Shown: positions 11,796-22,600 of the stretch, piece after piece
How the letters are laid out: each line of letters opens with the position of its first letter
Position numbering within the stretch: the stretch's first letter is position 1
DNA from: Ephemerocybe angulata
Taxonomy: Eukaryota > Basidiomycota > Agaricomycetes > Agaricales > Psathyrellaceae
Direction of reading: 5' to 3'
Assembly (NCBI GenBank): GCA_013368325.1
Contig: JAACJK010000007.1
Span: forward strand, 1-64,000
Length of the DNA: 64,000 nucleotides
Position numbers and translations under genes: made by a program
Notes under the pieces: generated by a model
What the model was told of the DNA's origin: nothing
Database searches by the model: none
What the model saw: only the letters and a program-made list of their open reading frames with translations

Positions 11796-12316
11796 GCGAG
11801 CACCGCCTGTACATCGTACCGTTTCTAAGGGTGACCGGTGACCAGGGCCCATTTTAATTGATAGCTTCTCACGTCAAAAAAAGTCTAAGTCGTCTGACCT
11901 CCGCCTGGACTCGGCCTGGACGTTTCACGCTTCTTTTTATGGTAATGAATTTTCTACTAGAGAGTGAGAAACCTTACAGTAGATCCATCCAATCAGCAGT
12001 ACATATCAATCAAACTCGTCAATGATGCGAATCTATGACGCTCTTCTCTCGAAGGACAAGGACCATCTCTGTGTGAATTAGCACTGCAAGCGTACCGGAG
12101 CCGCCCTTCGACTCCGCCAAAGCAAATCATGTTCACTGGGCGCTCTAACTCGACAGACTGAAGGAAGACATATCGCGAACGGGAAGATTCTCAGCATCAA
12201 TCACGCATCGCACCTCCAGCCGTTAGAATCTCAACAGGTGACCGGCCAAGCATACGAAAAGCACCATAATCATGTCAATGTTCGTCATAGTACTGTAACA
12301 AGTAGTCAGGTATACT
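11796..12316. other. Intergenic region between convergent genes
   Basis: No coding frame with support. It lies between the 3' end of the F-box-like pseudogene and the 3' end of the minus-strand gene at 12317-13161. Confidence 0.4.
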
Positions 12317-13161
12317 TCAATCTACGTCCGAAGCCAAAGTGGTGGACGAAACGCTTCGGAGATGCGCGTTGTAAGAGCCTTCGTCACCTTCACCCTTGTC
12401 CTGCTCGGCGGGCGCGATATATAACGCGAGATCCTGAAAAAAGGCCTCTTCCTGGCCGTAAAATAGGTACCTGGAGGATCCATCCGGGATAGGCATTGGC
12501 ATGCCTTCGATTCTAGGGAGAGATCGTGGTGTTGGCAACTTCATAAGCCTTATGGTCTTCCAAACCTTCTGTCTGGCGCGGTCGAATCGGGTTGCGGTAG
12601 GTACCCCAAGATCTCTTATGACCGATTGGACTATGCCAGGCACCGGGTTGGGTAATCCTTTTGACTCGATTTCCATGAGCACGGCCTTTGAAACATAGAC
12701 GTAGGCCTTTATGTACTCAGGACGACTAGGACTGCCTGGAGGTAGTGCTCCAGGCATGTGTATGACCAGGGTGGTACCTCCCGTAGCCTGGTCGAGCGCG
12801 GCAGCCTGCGTGATTGTTGATACTTGTCAACGTTTTGCACTGATGACCATGAGGGAATGCGTTTTACCTGGTCGAGCACAAGACGTCTCATCTTTAGCTT
12901 CAAGAGCTCTCGAATCCCTTCATCAGGCGTCCCTTCACGAAAATTCTCGAAGGCGGCATGAAACTTGTCATCCCCAATGTGACCGTCCCGAGCGGAGGCT
13001 CCGTGAGCGAGAAAGGCTATATCTGCGGCGACAAGGCGTTCCCTATGTCGGTGGGCGAAGTCGGCGTGTTGGCGGATGTCGTTGAGCATGCTCCGCAACT
13101 TCATAATACCGGATGCGGACACATTCGATTCTAGAAAAGTATCCTGGTTACCAGCAGCCAT
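12317..13161 (-). CDS. Hypothetical protein (260 aa, 2 exons)
   Basis: Exons 13161-12868 and 12805-12317. The 62-nt intron starts GTAAAA and ends CACGCAG; splicing is phase 0 and gives DQ|AAALDQ. The protein is soluble and of mixed composition, with an N-terminal His/Arg-rich helix-like part (DFAHRHRERL) and a more structured second half. The ATG immediately follows a good 3' splice site (CTTCCCTGTCTAG), so this first exon may be internal to a longer gene that includes the fragment upstream at 13175-13690. No domain recognised. Confidence 0.5.
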
Positions 13162-13174
13162 CTAGACAGGGAAG

Positions 13175-13690
13175 CTAAACCAGGTGATGTGACGAACGAG
13201 AGTCGTTTGGATTCCTCTGTCTTTTATAAAGTGAAATTTTGCAATCCGCTCTACAAACAGGACACCGGACCATCGCTCTCGCGACACCGAACATGAGCAA
13301 GGGAACGACGTCGCGCATCGTGCCTGTGAGTTCTTTGACCTGAGTCAACGTCGAGAGCTCTAGATACATACCGTTGATTGCTGCAAGAATCTGCAGAAGC
13401 AATCGAGGTACCGGGGCCACCTTCAGGTGGGCGACCTTGCATTCTCTTATCCCACGCCCACAGCGCTGCGCCACATCGTCAATATTCCGATTTGTATCCC
13501 CATTGACGCCCGCAAGGGTACTATAAGCAAGTTTGCAAGCTAAGTTTAACGGAGACGTGCTAACCTTCCAACATCATTATTCCTGTTCAAAAGAGTACAT
13601 ACAACCGTATAGTCATTTACGACGAAATGGATCTCGAGAAGATCGCCTCGAGATTGCCGAAAATGTGTTCTAGAACTCGCTCAGAACGGT
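13175..13690 (-). other. Probable exons of a minus-strand gene, assembly unclear
   Basis: An open segment ending at 13565 (..VVNDYTVVCTLLNRNNDVG) splices through a 44-nt intron (13564-13521) to a second segment starting at 13520 that runs into LKVAPVPRLLLQILAAIN. The latter resembles the N-terminal region of several agaricomycete proteins with an APVP motif (memory only). I could not join it downstream to the ATG at 13161, or find its own start, without ambiguity. It may be the 5' part of that gene or a separate decayed gene. Confidence 0.3.
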
Positions 13691-13805
13691 AGGATGAAGC
13701 GATATAAACACCTCAGCATTCGCCTCCCTTCACCATCGCCAACATTTCAGTCCCTCCATTCAGAAGAAACACCGATATACCATTTTTTCCAACTATCTAC
13801 CTCTC

Positions 13806-15784
13806 ATGGCGACCAAGTCTAGAAGCTTAGCTACGTAAGCACTGATTCCTTACATCGATGTTAAGAGTCCAAGACAGGACTAATACTTCGTCGTAGAATG
13901 GAGCTACCTATTCTGCCTAACTCTATCGTTGAAGCGCTAGAAGGTCAGAAAGATACCATGGCTGGGATATTGGTCGCCAACGCCCGACGACCCGGTGCAA
14001 ACAAGTGTTCAAATTGCATTCAGGCAGAGTTACTAGTACGTTTTCTGTGTTTCACATCTGAGTACTCGCGTGGGCTAAGTAGTGCCTTACAGGCTCGGGC
14101 TCAAAGCCGCGAGCCGGGCCTAGCCGGGCCCTTACAGGCCAAGCCGAGCCGGGCCTTACTCGATTTGGCAGTAGGGCCGGGCTGGGCTCAAGGCCGGGCC
14201 CAGACCAAAAAGCCGGGGCTTAGGCCTTGAGTAGATGTAATATATTATATGACCTTATGGTGCAGCGGTTGTGACCGTGAAAATGTCTCTGTGAGGCTCT
14301 CGGTTCAATTCCTGACCGTTGCAAAGCATTATTTTGAACATAGAAAGTATTTCTGACCACCCCACTAATAGTACTATACATTCAATACAAAAAATTACTG
14401 ACCTAGACCGAAATTCATTAGAAAAAAATTGTATACAAAAGCCGCGGCCTAAGCCGTGAGCCGAGCCGGGCCCGACCAATTTTGGGGCTCAAGGCTTGGC
14501 CCAGAATTTCGGTGGGCCTTGGCCGCCCAAAGCCGGGCCTTAGCCGCGGCTTTTGGGCCGGGCCTGGGCCTGTAAGGCACTAGGGCTAAGATATCCCGTC
14601 CCCAACATTAGTGCCCAGGTCGAACGGAGGCTGCCGGATGCATATTATGCGTCTGGGCCAAAAAGACGGTGAGTTAAGATCCATGACTCTGTTTCGGATC
14701 CAGCATACTGACTCCACCAGTGCTCTTGGACCAGGCCAGGGTTCGTCTACGAGCCCCTTCCCGGGATTCAGGAGGAGAGTGAAAGAGAAGTAGAGGACCA
14801 CACTCCCAACATGCCCGCCGAAGAAAGGCTTTCTTCGACACCATCGTCTACGTACAGCTATGAAAGTGACAGGAGTTCGACTTATAGGGAGAACGTGCCG
14901 TCAGCAGGGTCTGGACGCTGGAGGGAGGAAGACTACGTGCTGGTGCCTCCAGCTCAGCCTTCACGAAGTCATGCGGATGTAAGCATGACAGGTTCAACTA
15001 GACAAACCGATGAACAGTCTTGGGTCCACATCAGAAGTGTCGACACAGATGGACAAAAGCGAACGCTGGGACGTCTGGTCAATGAGAGTTCCGCCTCGAC
15101 CAATATTGGACTGATTCATCCGCAACCGCTCGTGACGACAACCTCATCGCTCTTGGCAGCTTTGGACGAATTACAGAACGCAGGCAATCTCCCTCCGACT
15201 TCGACCTCTCACCAAACGGGGTCTCTTGCTACCGGTTCTAGTCTCCCGACGACAGGAGAATGGTGAGTGTGTCGACTTCAACATCCTCGTGGGCAAACAC
15301 TAATATGACGTATTTCGGGCGTAGGAATGCTATTTTCTCCACCCCGCCCTTCGCGCTCTGCGAAAATGGCACTCCAGCTGCATACGGGTACGTTATCGTC
15401 CCAGAGCCTGCGCATACCAAGCGAGCTGACTATTCGTTGGCTAGGCCTCCATTCCAGCCCATCCCCATTGCGCATGCGACCCAAACACACCCAGGGACCG
15501 TATGGCCCCCCATCGCTCAAAATGGTGCCCCTGCGTCTGCCGAAGGTAACGCGACTCACACTTACGGCCACCAGACACGAAACGGGGCGTTGGGCAATCT
15601 GAATATCCAAGACAGAGGGACCGTGAGTAGAGAATTATCAAGGCCTACTCAAAGGGCATGGGACAACAGCTCCCAAGGAGGCATGCCGAACGGAGAAGTT
15701 CGTGAGATGCCTTGGATCGACCCTAGGTACGATCCAAACAGCAGCGGATCCTGGGGACAATACAACGGGGCGTATGCCTACTAA
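13806..15784 (+). CDS. Ser/Thr/Pro-rich hypothetical protein, interrupted by a MITE
   Basis: Proposed exons: 13806-13834, 13897-14035 (or longer), an exon ending at 14668, 14735-15262 and 15325-15784. The first and last two introns are clear (62, 66 and 62 nt; the last starts GTGAGT). The N-terminus holds a CxxC (KCSNC); the rest is disordered, rich in Ser, Thr, Pro, Gly and Tyr, and ends WGQYNGAYAY. The 503-bp MITE at 14080-14582 sits where the second exon would otherwise read straight through (..SRGLRYPVPN..). Read unspliced, the protein ends at 14230 inside the element. Splicing from GTACGT at 14036 to an AG in the right terminal repeat would restore frame. The last two exons alone, from an ATG at 14811, would give 303 residues. 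Function unknown. Confidence 0.5.
14080..14582. mobile_element. hAT-like MITE with 8-bp target-site duplication
   Basis: Both ends begin TAGTGCCTTACAGGC, read inward: a perfect 15-bp terminal inverted repeat followed by imperfect GC-rich arms full of GCCGGGCC-type repeats. The element is flanked by identical 8-bp direct repeats GGGCTAAG at 14072-14079 and 14583-14590, the length expected for hAT-superfamily insertions. At 503 bp it encodes no transposase. It interrupts the gene at 13806-15784. Confidence 0.85.
14258..14312 (+). other. tRNA-like pol III A and B boxes inside the MITE
   Basis: TGGTGCAGCGG at 14258 resembles a tRNA A box and GGTTCAATTCC at 14302 a B box. Their spacing of 44 bases is normal for a tRNA gene. 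The T-stem does not pair well and no acceptor stem is convincing, so this is a tRNA-derived or SINE-like sequence rather than a functional tRNA. Confidence 0.45.
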
Positions 15785-16269
15785 GCTGCTTCGCGGGTCA
15801 GGTCTAGAGAATCAATCATTGGGTCGTTTATCGATATAACTGTCTGTATCTTGCATGTATATTATCTTCTCTCGTACTGTGTTTGCTCAATGTATTCGTT
15901 GTGTAATCCTGATCCAAGATCTACGATTTTAGAGATGCCAGTTCGAGTATACAGAGACCGACATGTACTGACCCCCATCAACTCAGACAGTACATCAGTG
16001 CCAATACGGGCTATGAGCTACGACCCTCTGCACTAGCAAAAATGGCAAAGTAGAACGATGACACCGAAAACGGAAACGATAACGTGGCGCTTAATTAAGC
16101 GCCATCGTGCGAGAAATCAGACATCCGCCCCAGAAAGGCAAACGACAACGATACAGACCCGAGTACATCATCTGTCACTATCTCCATCCGAAAAGGCTCG
16201 GTCTACACTTGAGGACTCGACTATAAAGTCTACATCTGAGTCGATTCAGGCTGCCCAACACACTTCAAC
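15785..16269. other. Intergenic region with a perfect palindrome
   Basis: No coding frame supported. It contains the palindrome at 16085-16104, about 165 bases before the ATG at 16270. Confidence 0.4.
16085..16104. promoter_or_regulatory. Perfect 20-bp palindrome with GGCGCTTAA half-sites
   Basis: TGGCGCTTAATTAAGCGCCA is its own reverse complement. The same half-site forms palindromes upstream of the oxygenase-like units C and E, which suggests a dimeric regulator shared by these genes. Inference from recurrence. Confidence 0.5.
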
Positions 16270-17449
16270 ATGAACAAGTCTCTCCTAGCCTCGACCAGAT
16301 TCTTAGGTAGGAAGCCCTTATATTACTACCTCGGGCCCCACTAAACTCGCCTCACAAGGTCCCAAAGAAGATATGTGCCCCGGAGACCTTCGGGGACACA
16401 TCCTAGCTTACCTGCCGCTCCCGGACCTTATCAGCTTATCGAATGTCTCAAGTGGAGAGGGCGAGATAAAGGAGCATCTTCGAAGCAGGGTCTGTCGGGC
16501 TCTGGCTAAAGTTGGCGTCGACCCCGAAAGCTTGCTTAACGTAATGAGGAAGACAGGAGCTGTGATTTCGGGATCTACAGCCCTCGAGGTGGTCGTGCCT
16601 GGATCATGCACTCCGAACGACATTAACCTGTATTGCCCACAAGGCAAAGCAGTCGAAACAAGTGATCTCTTGCTAGAAGACGATGCGTACGAAAAGATAC
16701 GCAGCCCAGAGGGAGCCAGATTGAGCGAGCGTATACGCGTCGAAACCTTCGATCTCAATAATGGGGTATCCCAAATACTGCGCTTCAAGCACAAGTCAGG
16801 CGCGTCCCTCAATCTCATGGAGTCTCTATCACACTCTCCGCTCGCGCCTATCTTCTTCTTCCACAACACGATCCTTATGAACTGCATCACCAGCGATGAA
16901 GTAATCTCCTTCTATCCGCTTTCGACAAGCTCATTGACAGGTGAATCAATATCATGGTGCTCCTGATCCGGAACCCATCATTTGACCACACGATTAGGCC
17001 TCAAGAATAACAGATCAGCTCGCCCCAGCACCCACTCTCCAGAGAAATTAAAGAAGTGGGAGACATGGGGCTTTAATATCTTCACTAGTTGCGATGCAGA
17101 CCATGCCAATCACGTGTTCTGGAACCCGACTCCCAAACATGGCTTCTGCCACTTCGAGTATAGGTCTACCAACGACAGACACTGCGCCAGAATGACCTTC
17201 TCCTCAGTCCACGGACCGAAACTGACAGGCCCCAACCTCTGTTGGCGTCTCGGCTTCGACACTCGACAAGGGAACACAACGACCAGAAACTCCCCGGTTG
17301 TGGTCATCTCAACAACAGGATGGCCCAAAGACTGCGCGACAAAGGCAACAGCTCAATCTGGGAATATCATATGGCATACATACACCGCACCGCTCCTCAG
17401 TGATGCAGAGTCGATCGACCCATGCCTGTGGAAGCGTAGCTTCCCCTAA
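16270..17449 (+). CDS. F-box-like / nucleotidyltransferase-fold-like protein (356 aa, 3 exons)
   Basis: Exons 16270-16306, 16359-16940 and 16998-17449; introns of 52 and 57 nt, phases 1 and 1, ending TGA-free to TAA at 17449. Residues about 19-45 (CPGDLRGHILAYLPLPDL) look F-box-like. Residues about 84-103 carry the fold signature GAVISGSTAL..PNDINLY, but the second acidic residue is Asn (DIN in place of DLD), so catalysis is doubtful. It continues with FFFHNTILMNCITSDE, equivalent to YHSTAVMNYICHDE in the paralogue at 598-1391, and a C-terminal domain that the paralogue lacks. Role unknown; possibly a ubiquitin-ligase adaptor with a degenerate enzyme fold. Confidence 0.65.
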
Positions 17450-18144
17450 ACCTATCATCTACGAACCATCGCTAGTTTCCCTTCAACAAAGCCCTTCGAA
17501 TGTACTTATATTTCCTCACACGAATGCACTCAATGTTCCACCTTCCATGAGGAGTATATGTACATCCACCATGACAACATATATTCCAGGTCAGGAGATG
17601 TAACCCAGTGCTCAGGAGCAGTGTCCAGGGCTGCCCAGAGGGCCATACTTTGGAATATTTTGCCTCTTCGCCCCTTCGCAGCTATCCGTATCGTGAAAGA
17701 GAGACGTTATGAGAGCGATGCAACTCCAAGTTGCTCTTTGAGCCTGAAGGCCGGACGCAGACTAGGCGAGCGCTTAATTCAATCCGAGCTCACTACCCCC
17801 TACGGACGTTGACCTCAGCTTCCGGAAGTTCTCCCATTCTTCCAAGTACCAGTGAGTGTGGCTGTGTGAAGGCTTCTTGCTTCGATGGCAGTAGATTGAC
17901 CCCTCACATGGGCACATATGTCGTTCGCGTCACCGCGTTAGGCGCCGGGGCGGCAACTCCACCCAACTGCGGCTTTCCTAGGATACTCCAAGCACCACTC
18001 TCCACATACTCTGAGCGCATCGTGCATATTTCGTGGGAATTGGACTTAGTGCAAAAAAACGAAAACTTTGAGAACTCAAAGGTTGCTCGAAGGCGGGGAC
18101 CTCCATACGCAGGAGCTATATGCCCGTTTTCGCCTGAGATACAA
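17450..18144. other. Intergenic region
   Basis: Frames here do not splice into a convincing protein and show no recognisable motif. Confidence 0.4.
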
Positions 18145-18231
18145 CTCACTTTAGCTCAGCTGGAAGAGCATGAGACTGTAATGGATGCATAGCAAATCTC
18201 AGGGTCGCCTGTTCGAGCCAGGCAAGTGAGA
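18145..18231 (+). tRNA. tRNA-Tyr (GTA anticodon) with 14-nt intron
   Basis: The acceptor stem CTCACTT (18145-18151) pairs with AAGTGAG (18224-18230), with A73 at 18231. The D arm is GCTC-AGCTGGAA-GAGC. The anticodon stem TGAGA/TCTCA closes the loop CTGTAAA, giving anticodon GTA at 18178-18180. The T arm is GCCTG-TTCGAGC-CAGGC. A 14-nt intron (18182-18195) lies one base 3' of the anticodon, the standard position for nuclear tRNA introns and common in tRNA-Tyr. A TTTT pol III terminator follows at 18236-18239. Confidence 0.92.
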
Positions 18232-19326
18232 AATCTTTTGCTTCTGTTTTGCTTCAGGTTTTCACGGGCGTCTAAACGTCGGCGCTCGCGCGTCCCAGCC
18301 CTGAGAGGCTACAACATACAGCTCCGATCCTTAGCAGTCACTTATGTCACCTATGCACTGATCTTTGGCTCGATCGAGTAAGAAGGTTACGATCAACCCA
18401 ACCCCGTCTGTGGTTCCCTGTCGCCGCCCACGAACCGATGTGTGGATTAAATTCGATGGACCGACTCACCCCGCGGTGGTGGTTTCAAGTCCTCCGTGCT
18501 GAGCTGCACTAGGAGCCTGAGTCCAGCAATTTCCATTTCCCAGAGCTGATGCGCTTGGCACTTGAAACTGGGATGGTCGATGCAACGATTCAATATTCAA
18601 TTGTTGGGGAGCTATGAGCTCGCGAAGGTGAGACTTAAGTCCTCGGGGAGGCTGGAGAATCTCCAGATGAGCGCCAGGCAGTGTTTCAACCATCTACGAA
18701 GGCCGGTTTATTGCCTTTCTCTGGTCCTATGAGTGGGTGTTCATCACTGGAGCCTGCAGGTGGTTCAATTTTGAGCTGACTATCGTCTTTTTCGTCTCCG
18801 CGTCTACAAAGGTATTCCGTGGCTTTCTGCTCCGTTGCCCAGATCTTGCCTTGGATCTCAAGCGTTTCGATACTCAGACTAGCGTGGACGAGTCGTTCGG
18901 CGAATGCCGAACAGGTGCACTTCCCGCGGTTGATGTTGCAGGACCGAATACTCTTTCTCGTTATGTGCCACCGCCTCGTCACCGCCCTCCAATGGACTTT
19001 TCACACCCGACGATCCCGACTACTATGCCCCAATGAACTGTGTCAAATCTGGAGAACACTGCCGCCCCGCCGCCCCTTGAGACAAGCCCCGAAATTACGT
19101 GGATTTGCGCCATCGTCAGCGGCCTATGCAAAGCGCTACTTAAAGCCCCCTGTGCACAGCATGCGCAGCTGGGCCCAATGAACTTCAATTTAGTTTTGCG
19201 CCCTTGGTGCCAAAATGGGCAACGGAGGGCTTCGTTTAAAGTCTGCGCACCCGGCGCGCTTCAACGATATACTATTCTGCCATATTCCTCCCAGAAACCA
19301 CTCCTGCCTTCGCTCTTCTTGCCACA
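18232..19326. other. Intergenic region, possible minus-strand fragment
   Basis: Two overlapping minus-strand frames at 18982-18686 and 18693-18466 have coding-like composition (for example PLIGPEKGNKPAFVDG and then METLP-type sequence in another frame). They may be one small gene with an unplaced intron or a frameshift. I could not resolve it and do not call a gene. Confidence 0.3.
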
Positions 19327-20464
19327 ATGGAACCTCTCCGCGACTTGTCTATCTTGAAGAATTGGGATAAATATGTCCCTTCAACGACTGGATACCTTTC
19401 TACGCCCCTTGATGATCCTTTTGACACAGACGTCTGTGTGAGTACTAGATCCAAACCCATTGTTCCGAGCTTCCTAACTTCAAAACAGGATTTGTTAGAA
19501 TGCCTCGAGCGCATGAAACCCAAGGGCGCCATTGCAGGTGCTCACATTCTGACTGAGGCACCCTATCCAGGCATTGGGATTGAGGACAAGATTTTGCCCC
19601 TGCCGATCAGCGAGCAGGACTTCGAGTTTCTGCTTGAATCCGAGGACGCGATAGCTTTTGGAGATGATGAGGTTACCTTCGATTGGGACAAGGTAAGCTC
19701 CACACAATCCTTTGGAAGACTCGGCCCTCACACTATCTCGCAGATAAAGATAAACAACGCTTCCTGGTCGCACGCCATAGATAAAGGGACCAGTGCAACA
19801 ATGCAGGCTGCGGGAATCGACCGAGAGCTCTGGAAGAAATACATCTTTGGCGGGCTAACGATCATCGACCTAAAGGCTGGCGGGGCACATTTGTTGGACC
19901 TGTGAGTCTCTCTCGCACCGATGATTTGAAATCTCCGGCTGACGTTCCCTCAGTCGTTCGATGTCCAACCGCCATCTTGCCACCGTATTCGTCATTCTCC
20001 CTTCCGCCAGGTCGTCTGCGACCTTTGAGGCGCGTCACCAGGGTCTGACTTTTGCGCATGACCTCACAACGTCAGCCCTCTTCGCACCGCACTTCCTCAT
20101 CTGCTATCCCGGTATGGAAAGCGCCGAGCTCCGCACTCAAGGAAGAATGGCATACTTGATGTACCGACTCTATGCGGGAGATGATTCTGATCCGTTGCCC
20201 CCTCTTTTGGACGATCTCTCTCCTGGTCCTCGTTCGGACGTTGCAGCTGCTTTTGCTGGGTGGGCACACGCTCTTGCCAATGACTTGACAGGCGATGGAA
20301 TTCCAACAGGACCTATTTTATACCATCTGGATGCAGTCTACAAAGGGAAATACTGTCTGACGTCATGGATCCCCAAAGGCCTCCTCGCAAAGCAGGAACC
20401 AAACGGCGTTCAGTTGGTCTTGGGTCTTTCGAGCCGGACTCTGCTGTTTCAACGGAGCGAGTGA
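19327..20464 (+). CDS. Array unit A: truncated 2OG-oxygenase-like pseudoenzyme (327 aa, 4 exons)
   Basis: Exons 19327-19437, 19489-19692, 19744-19901 and 19954-20464, with phases 0, 0 and 2, the same as units C and E. It begins MEPLRDLSILKNWDKYVPST, nearly identical to C and E. The region aligned to the canonical iron-binding HxD reads HLLDL, with Leu at the His position. The distal His is replaced in YPGMESAEL. After the LDAVYKGKY segment the family sequence stops; from about 20356 the last 36 residues come from a copy of the promoter region of unit E. The unit therefore lacks about 180 C-terminal residues, including the end strands of the fold. Probably inactive and perhaps a decaying copy. 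Confidence 0.7.
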
Positions 20465-20490
20465 AAGAAAGTGGAAATAGAATTGACATT
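20358..20490 (+). repeat. Copy of unit E promoter sequence forming the tail of unit A
   Basis: From TGACGTCA at 20358 the sequence follows 27190-27320 upstream of unit E closely. Shared runs include GCAGGAACCAAACGGCGTTC and GGTCTTGGGTCT, with small differences. This marks a recombination junction inside unit A. Confidence 0.75.
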
Positions 20491-20960
20491 ATACAGCTTT
20501 AATCCCAAAACGTATCAGGCCATTGGGTTGCCCGTGCTGGCGTTCGCTTGGCCAGAGCGAACGAAATTCGCCGCATTATGACAGCGCATTTACTGTGGAT
20601 TCCTTTGAAGCGATGCACTCGGTGGATCCAACTATGTGCCAATTCAAAGCATGTCTGAATGGCTGCCGTCGGAAAGGTGCAACGAATGGCGAGGTGCATG
20701 ACAATGCAAATAATCAGTCAACTCCGAGGGCTTGGGTATCATTCATGCATTGGATCCAAGGAAACAAAGCACTCGTATTGACAATGGACTCTTTGATTAA
20801 ATTTGAGGGATTGTTTTCTTTATGTGGATCATATAACCTATCAGGGCTCTTTGTCTTTTCTTGTGTGGCTTTCAGAGAGGGCGAATCCTTTGTTTGCCGT
20901 CCCACACCTCCCTGCTATAAAAGCTACACCCAACTTCCCCAGACTATCCCCCATACCATC
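20465..20960. promoter_or_regulatory. Upstream region of unit B with an inverted repeat
   Basis: At 20541-20563 CGTTCGCT and AGCGAACG are inverted around TGGCCAG. This resembles the AAGCGC..TGGCCA..GCGCTT arrangement before units C and E, with changed half-sites. No coding frame supported. Confidence 0.4.
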
Positions 20961-22600
20961 ATGGTTGAACCCCTCAGAAGTCTCTCGGAGCTCGAGGACC
21001 TTCCCGCAGACTGGACCCCCTCCACCATAGGTTTTAGGCCACCAGCAGCAGTGGATGTTGAGCGTGTCGATATTATGGTACGTCTTCTCCCTCGTTCTGT
21101 CCGCGTGTCCAGACTGACCCTTCATAACAGGAGCAACTCCAAAGCCTCAAGCGCTTTGACGTTGAAGGGAAGATATCCGGATCCTATATCTCCACCGATG
21201 GAGTCAGTCCAGGTATTAAGATTCAGCAAAAGCTGTTCGCTTTGCCACTGGGGAGGAACGAGTTTGAGGTGGGGAAAAGTGCATGCAAGGTTGCACAAGC
21301 AAATATCCAAGACGTTGAAATGGGAAAGGTACGGTCCGCTTCTTTGTATTGACTAGCTTCCATCCTCACTAACTTCACTCAGGTACAAATAATCAATCCG
21401 CACTGGAGGACGAGCGTCATGAAGGGGATAACGAGTGCATTTGCCAACATGGGCGCACAAATCGGCCAATTCCACATCAAACTCGTCAACTTGAGTATAG
21501 TTGACGGCCCAAACCCTCGTCCTTTGGAAACGTAAGTCTCAGCTAGTTTCGCCCTGTGGTGCTGTGACTTATTGCCTACTTTGTTCTAGCCAACAATCCC
21601 CCGGACAGGATAATCATTTCGCCAACGCATTTGTGGTACTTCCCTCAGACAGGAGCAACACGAGTTTCCAGGCTCGGCACAGGGATCTCAATTCAGAATA
21701 CAGCCTTACCGAGTCTGCACTTTTCTCGACACACTTCGTGACATTGTACACCGGAGTCAAGGAAGCGTCGATCACCGCCCTAGACGGTCCCATCTGTTAC
21801 CTGACGTATCACGTCTACGCTCAGAGTCGCCCATACCCGAGCTTGAAGAACCTCACAGGCCCCGGGGATGACATTGCGCTTGCGGTCTCCGCTTGGAGAC
21901 TAAGGCTTTCAGCTGGCGTGCAGTCAGGCCCTCCGACACCATCGCAACTTATCTATCAACTTGACTCGAGACCCTATTTCGAAGACGACGACGACGATGA
22001 CGAGCCTCTGTCTGAGCACACTGTTTATGGCCTTGAAACTTCGGACATCAGGAATAAGAAAGACGAGCGCTTGCTATGCCACCTCATTCCTGCCGCTAAG
22101 TTCTACGGATTCGACGTCCTCTTCGCAAGTCTCAGGCTTATTCAATCATGCACCTGGGAAGTATATCGAGAGATGGAGGACTACGATACCGACTACGAGG
22201 AGGAAAGCTATAAGATGGGAGAGGAGGGGAGTGATGTCAAGACAACCACCGAATGGGTTATCACGGACATTCAAGGATCTGAACTCGAGAGGAAATCCCT
22301 CGTGGAGGTACTCGAGCGAAGCGTTTGGCAGAAGAAAGACATCATGAACAACCACCTTGACCTGAGCGATGATACCCATCACGAGATAGAAGTTACATTT
22401 CAAACAGTATGTCTTTTTAAGTTAACCTCTAGCGCTGTTGATACCATACTAATGTTTACGGTCAACAGCAATATAGTGATTTCCTCACGCTGACGGCTGG
22501 TAAGTCTTATCCCAGGACTTCTTTCCTTGACATGACCTGATTATCTTGCCTTACAGGTCACTTTGCCTTCTACTTGGTTGTCGTCCCATCTCAGGCTTGA
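20961..22600 (+). CDS. Array unit B: degenerate 2OG-Fe(II) oxygenase-like protein (451 aa, 6 exons)
   Basis: Exons 20961-21077, 21131-21328, 21383-21531, 21590-22406, 22469-22499 and 22557-22600. It follows the same exon plan as D and E, including a 31-nt penultimate exon. The start MVEPLRSLSELEDLP matches the array family. FHIKLVNLSIV then FANAFVVLPS are the core strands of the jelly-roll. The HxDT segment has become RPLET (His to Pro, Asp to Glu), the distal His is gone (YTGVKEASI) and the 2-oxoglutarate Arg is Ile before CYLTYHVY. A six-Asp run follows residue 310. It ends HFAFYLVVVPSQA without the basic tail of the other units. The most diverged member; an oxygenase activity is unlikely. 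Confidence 0.75.

Noticed and set aside
13340..13380. A 32-nt intron GTATGT..ACTCAG in the minus-strand fragment
   Set aside because: Shorter than any other intron in the window; a longer choice is possible, so no model was fixed.
18466..18982. Two overlapping minus-strand frames that might form one gene
   Set aside because: Joining them needs a 37-nt intron or a frameshift; support is too weak for a call.
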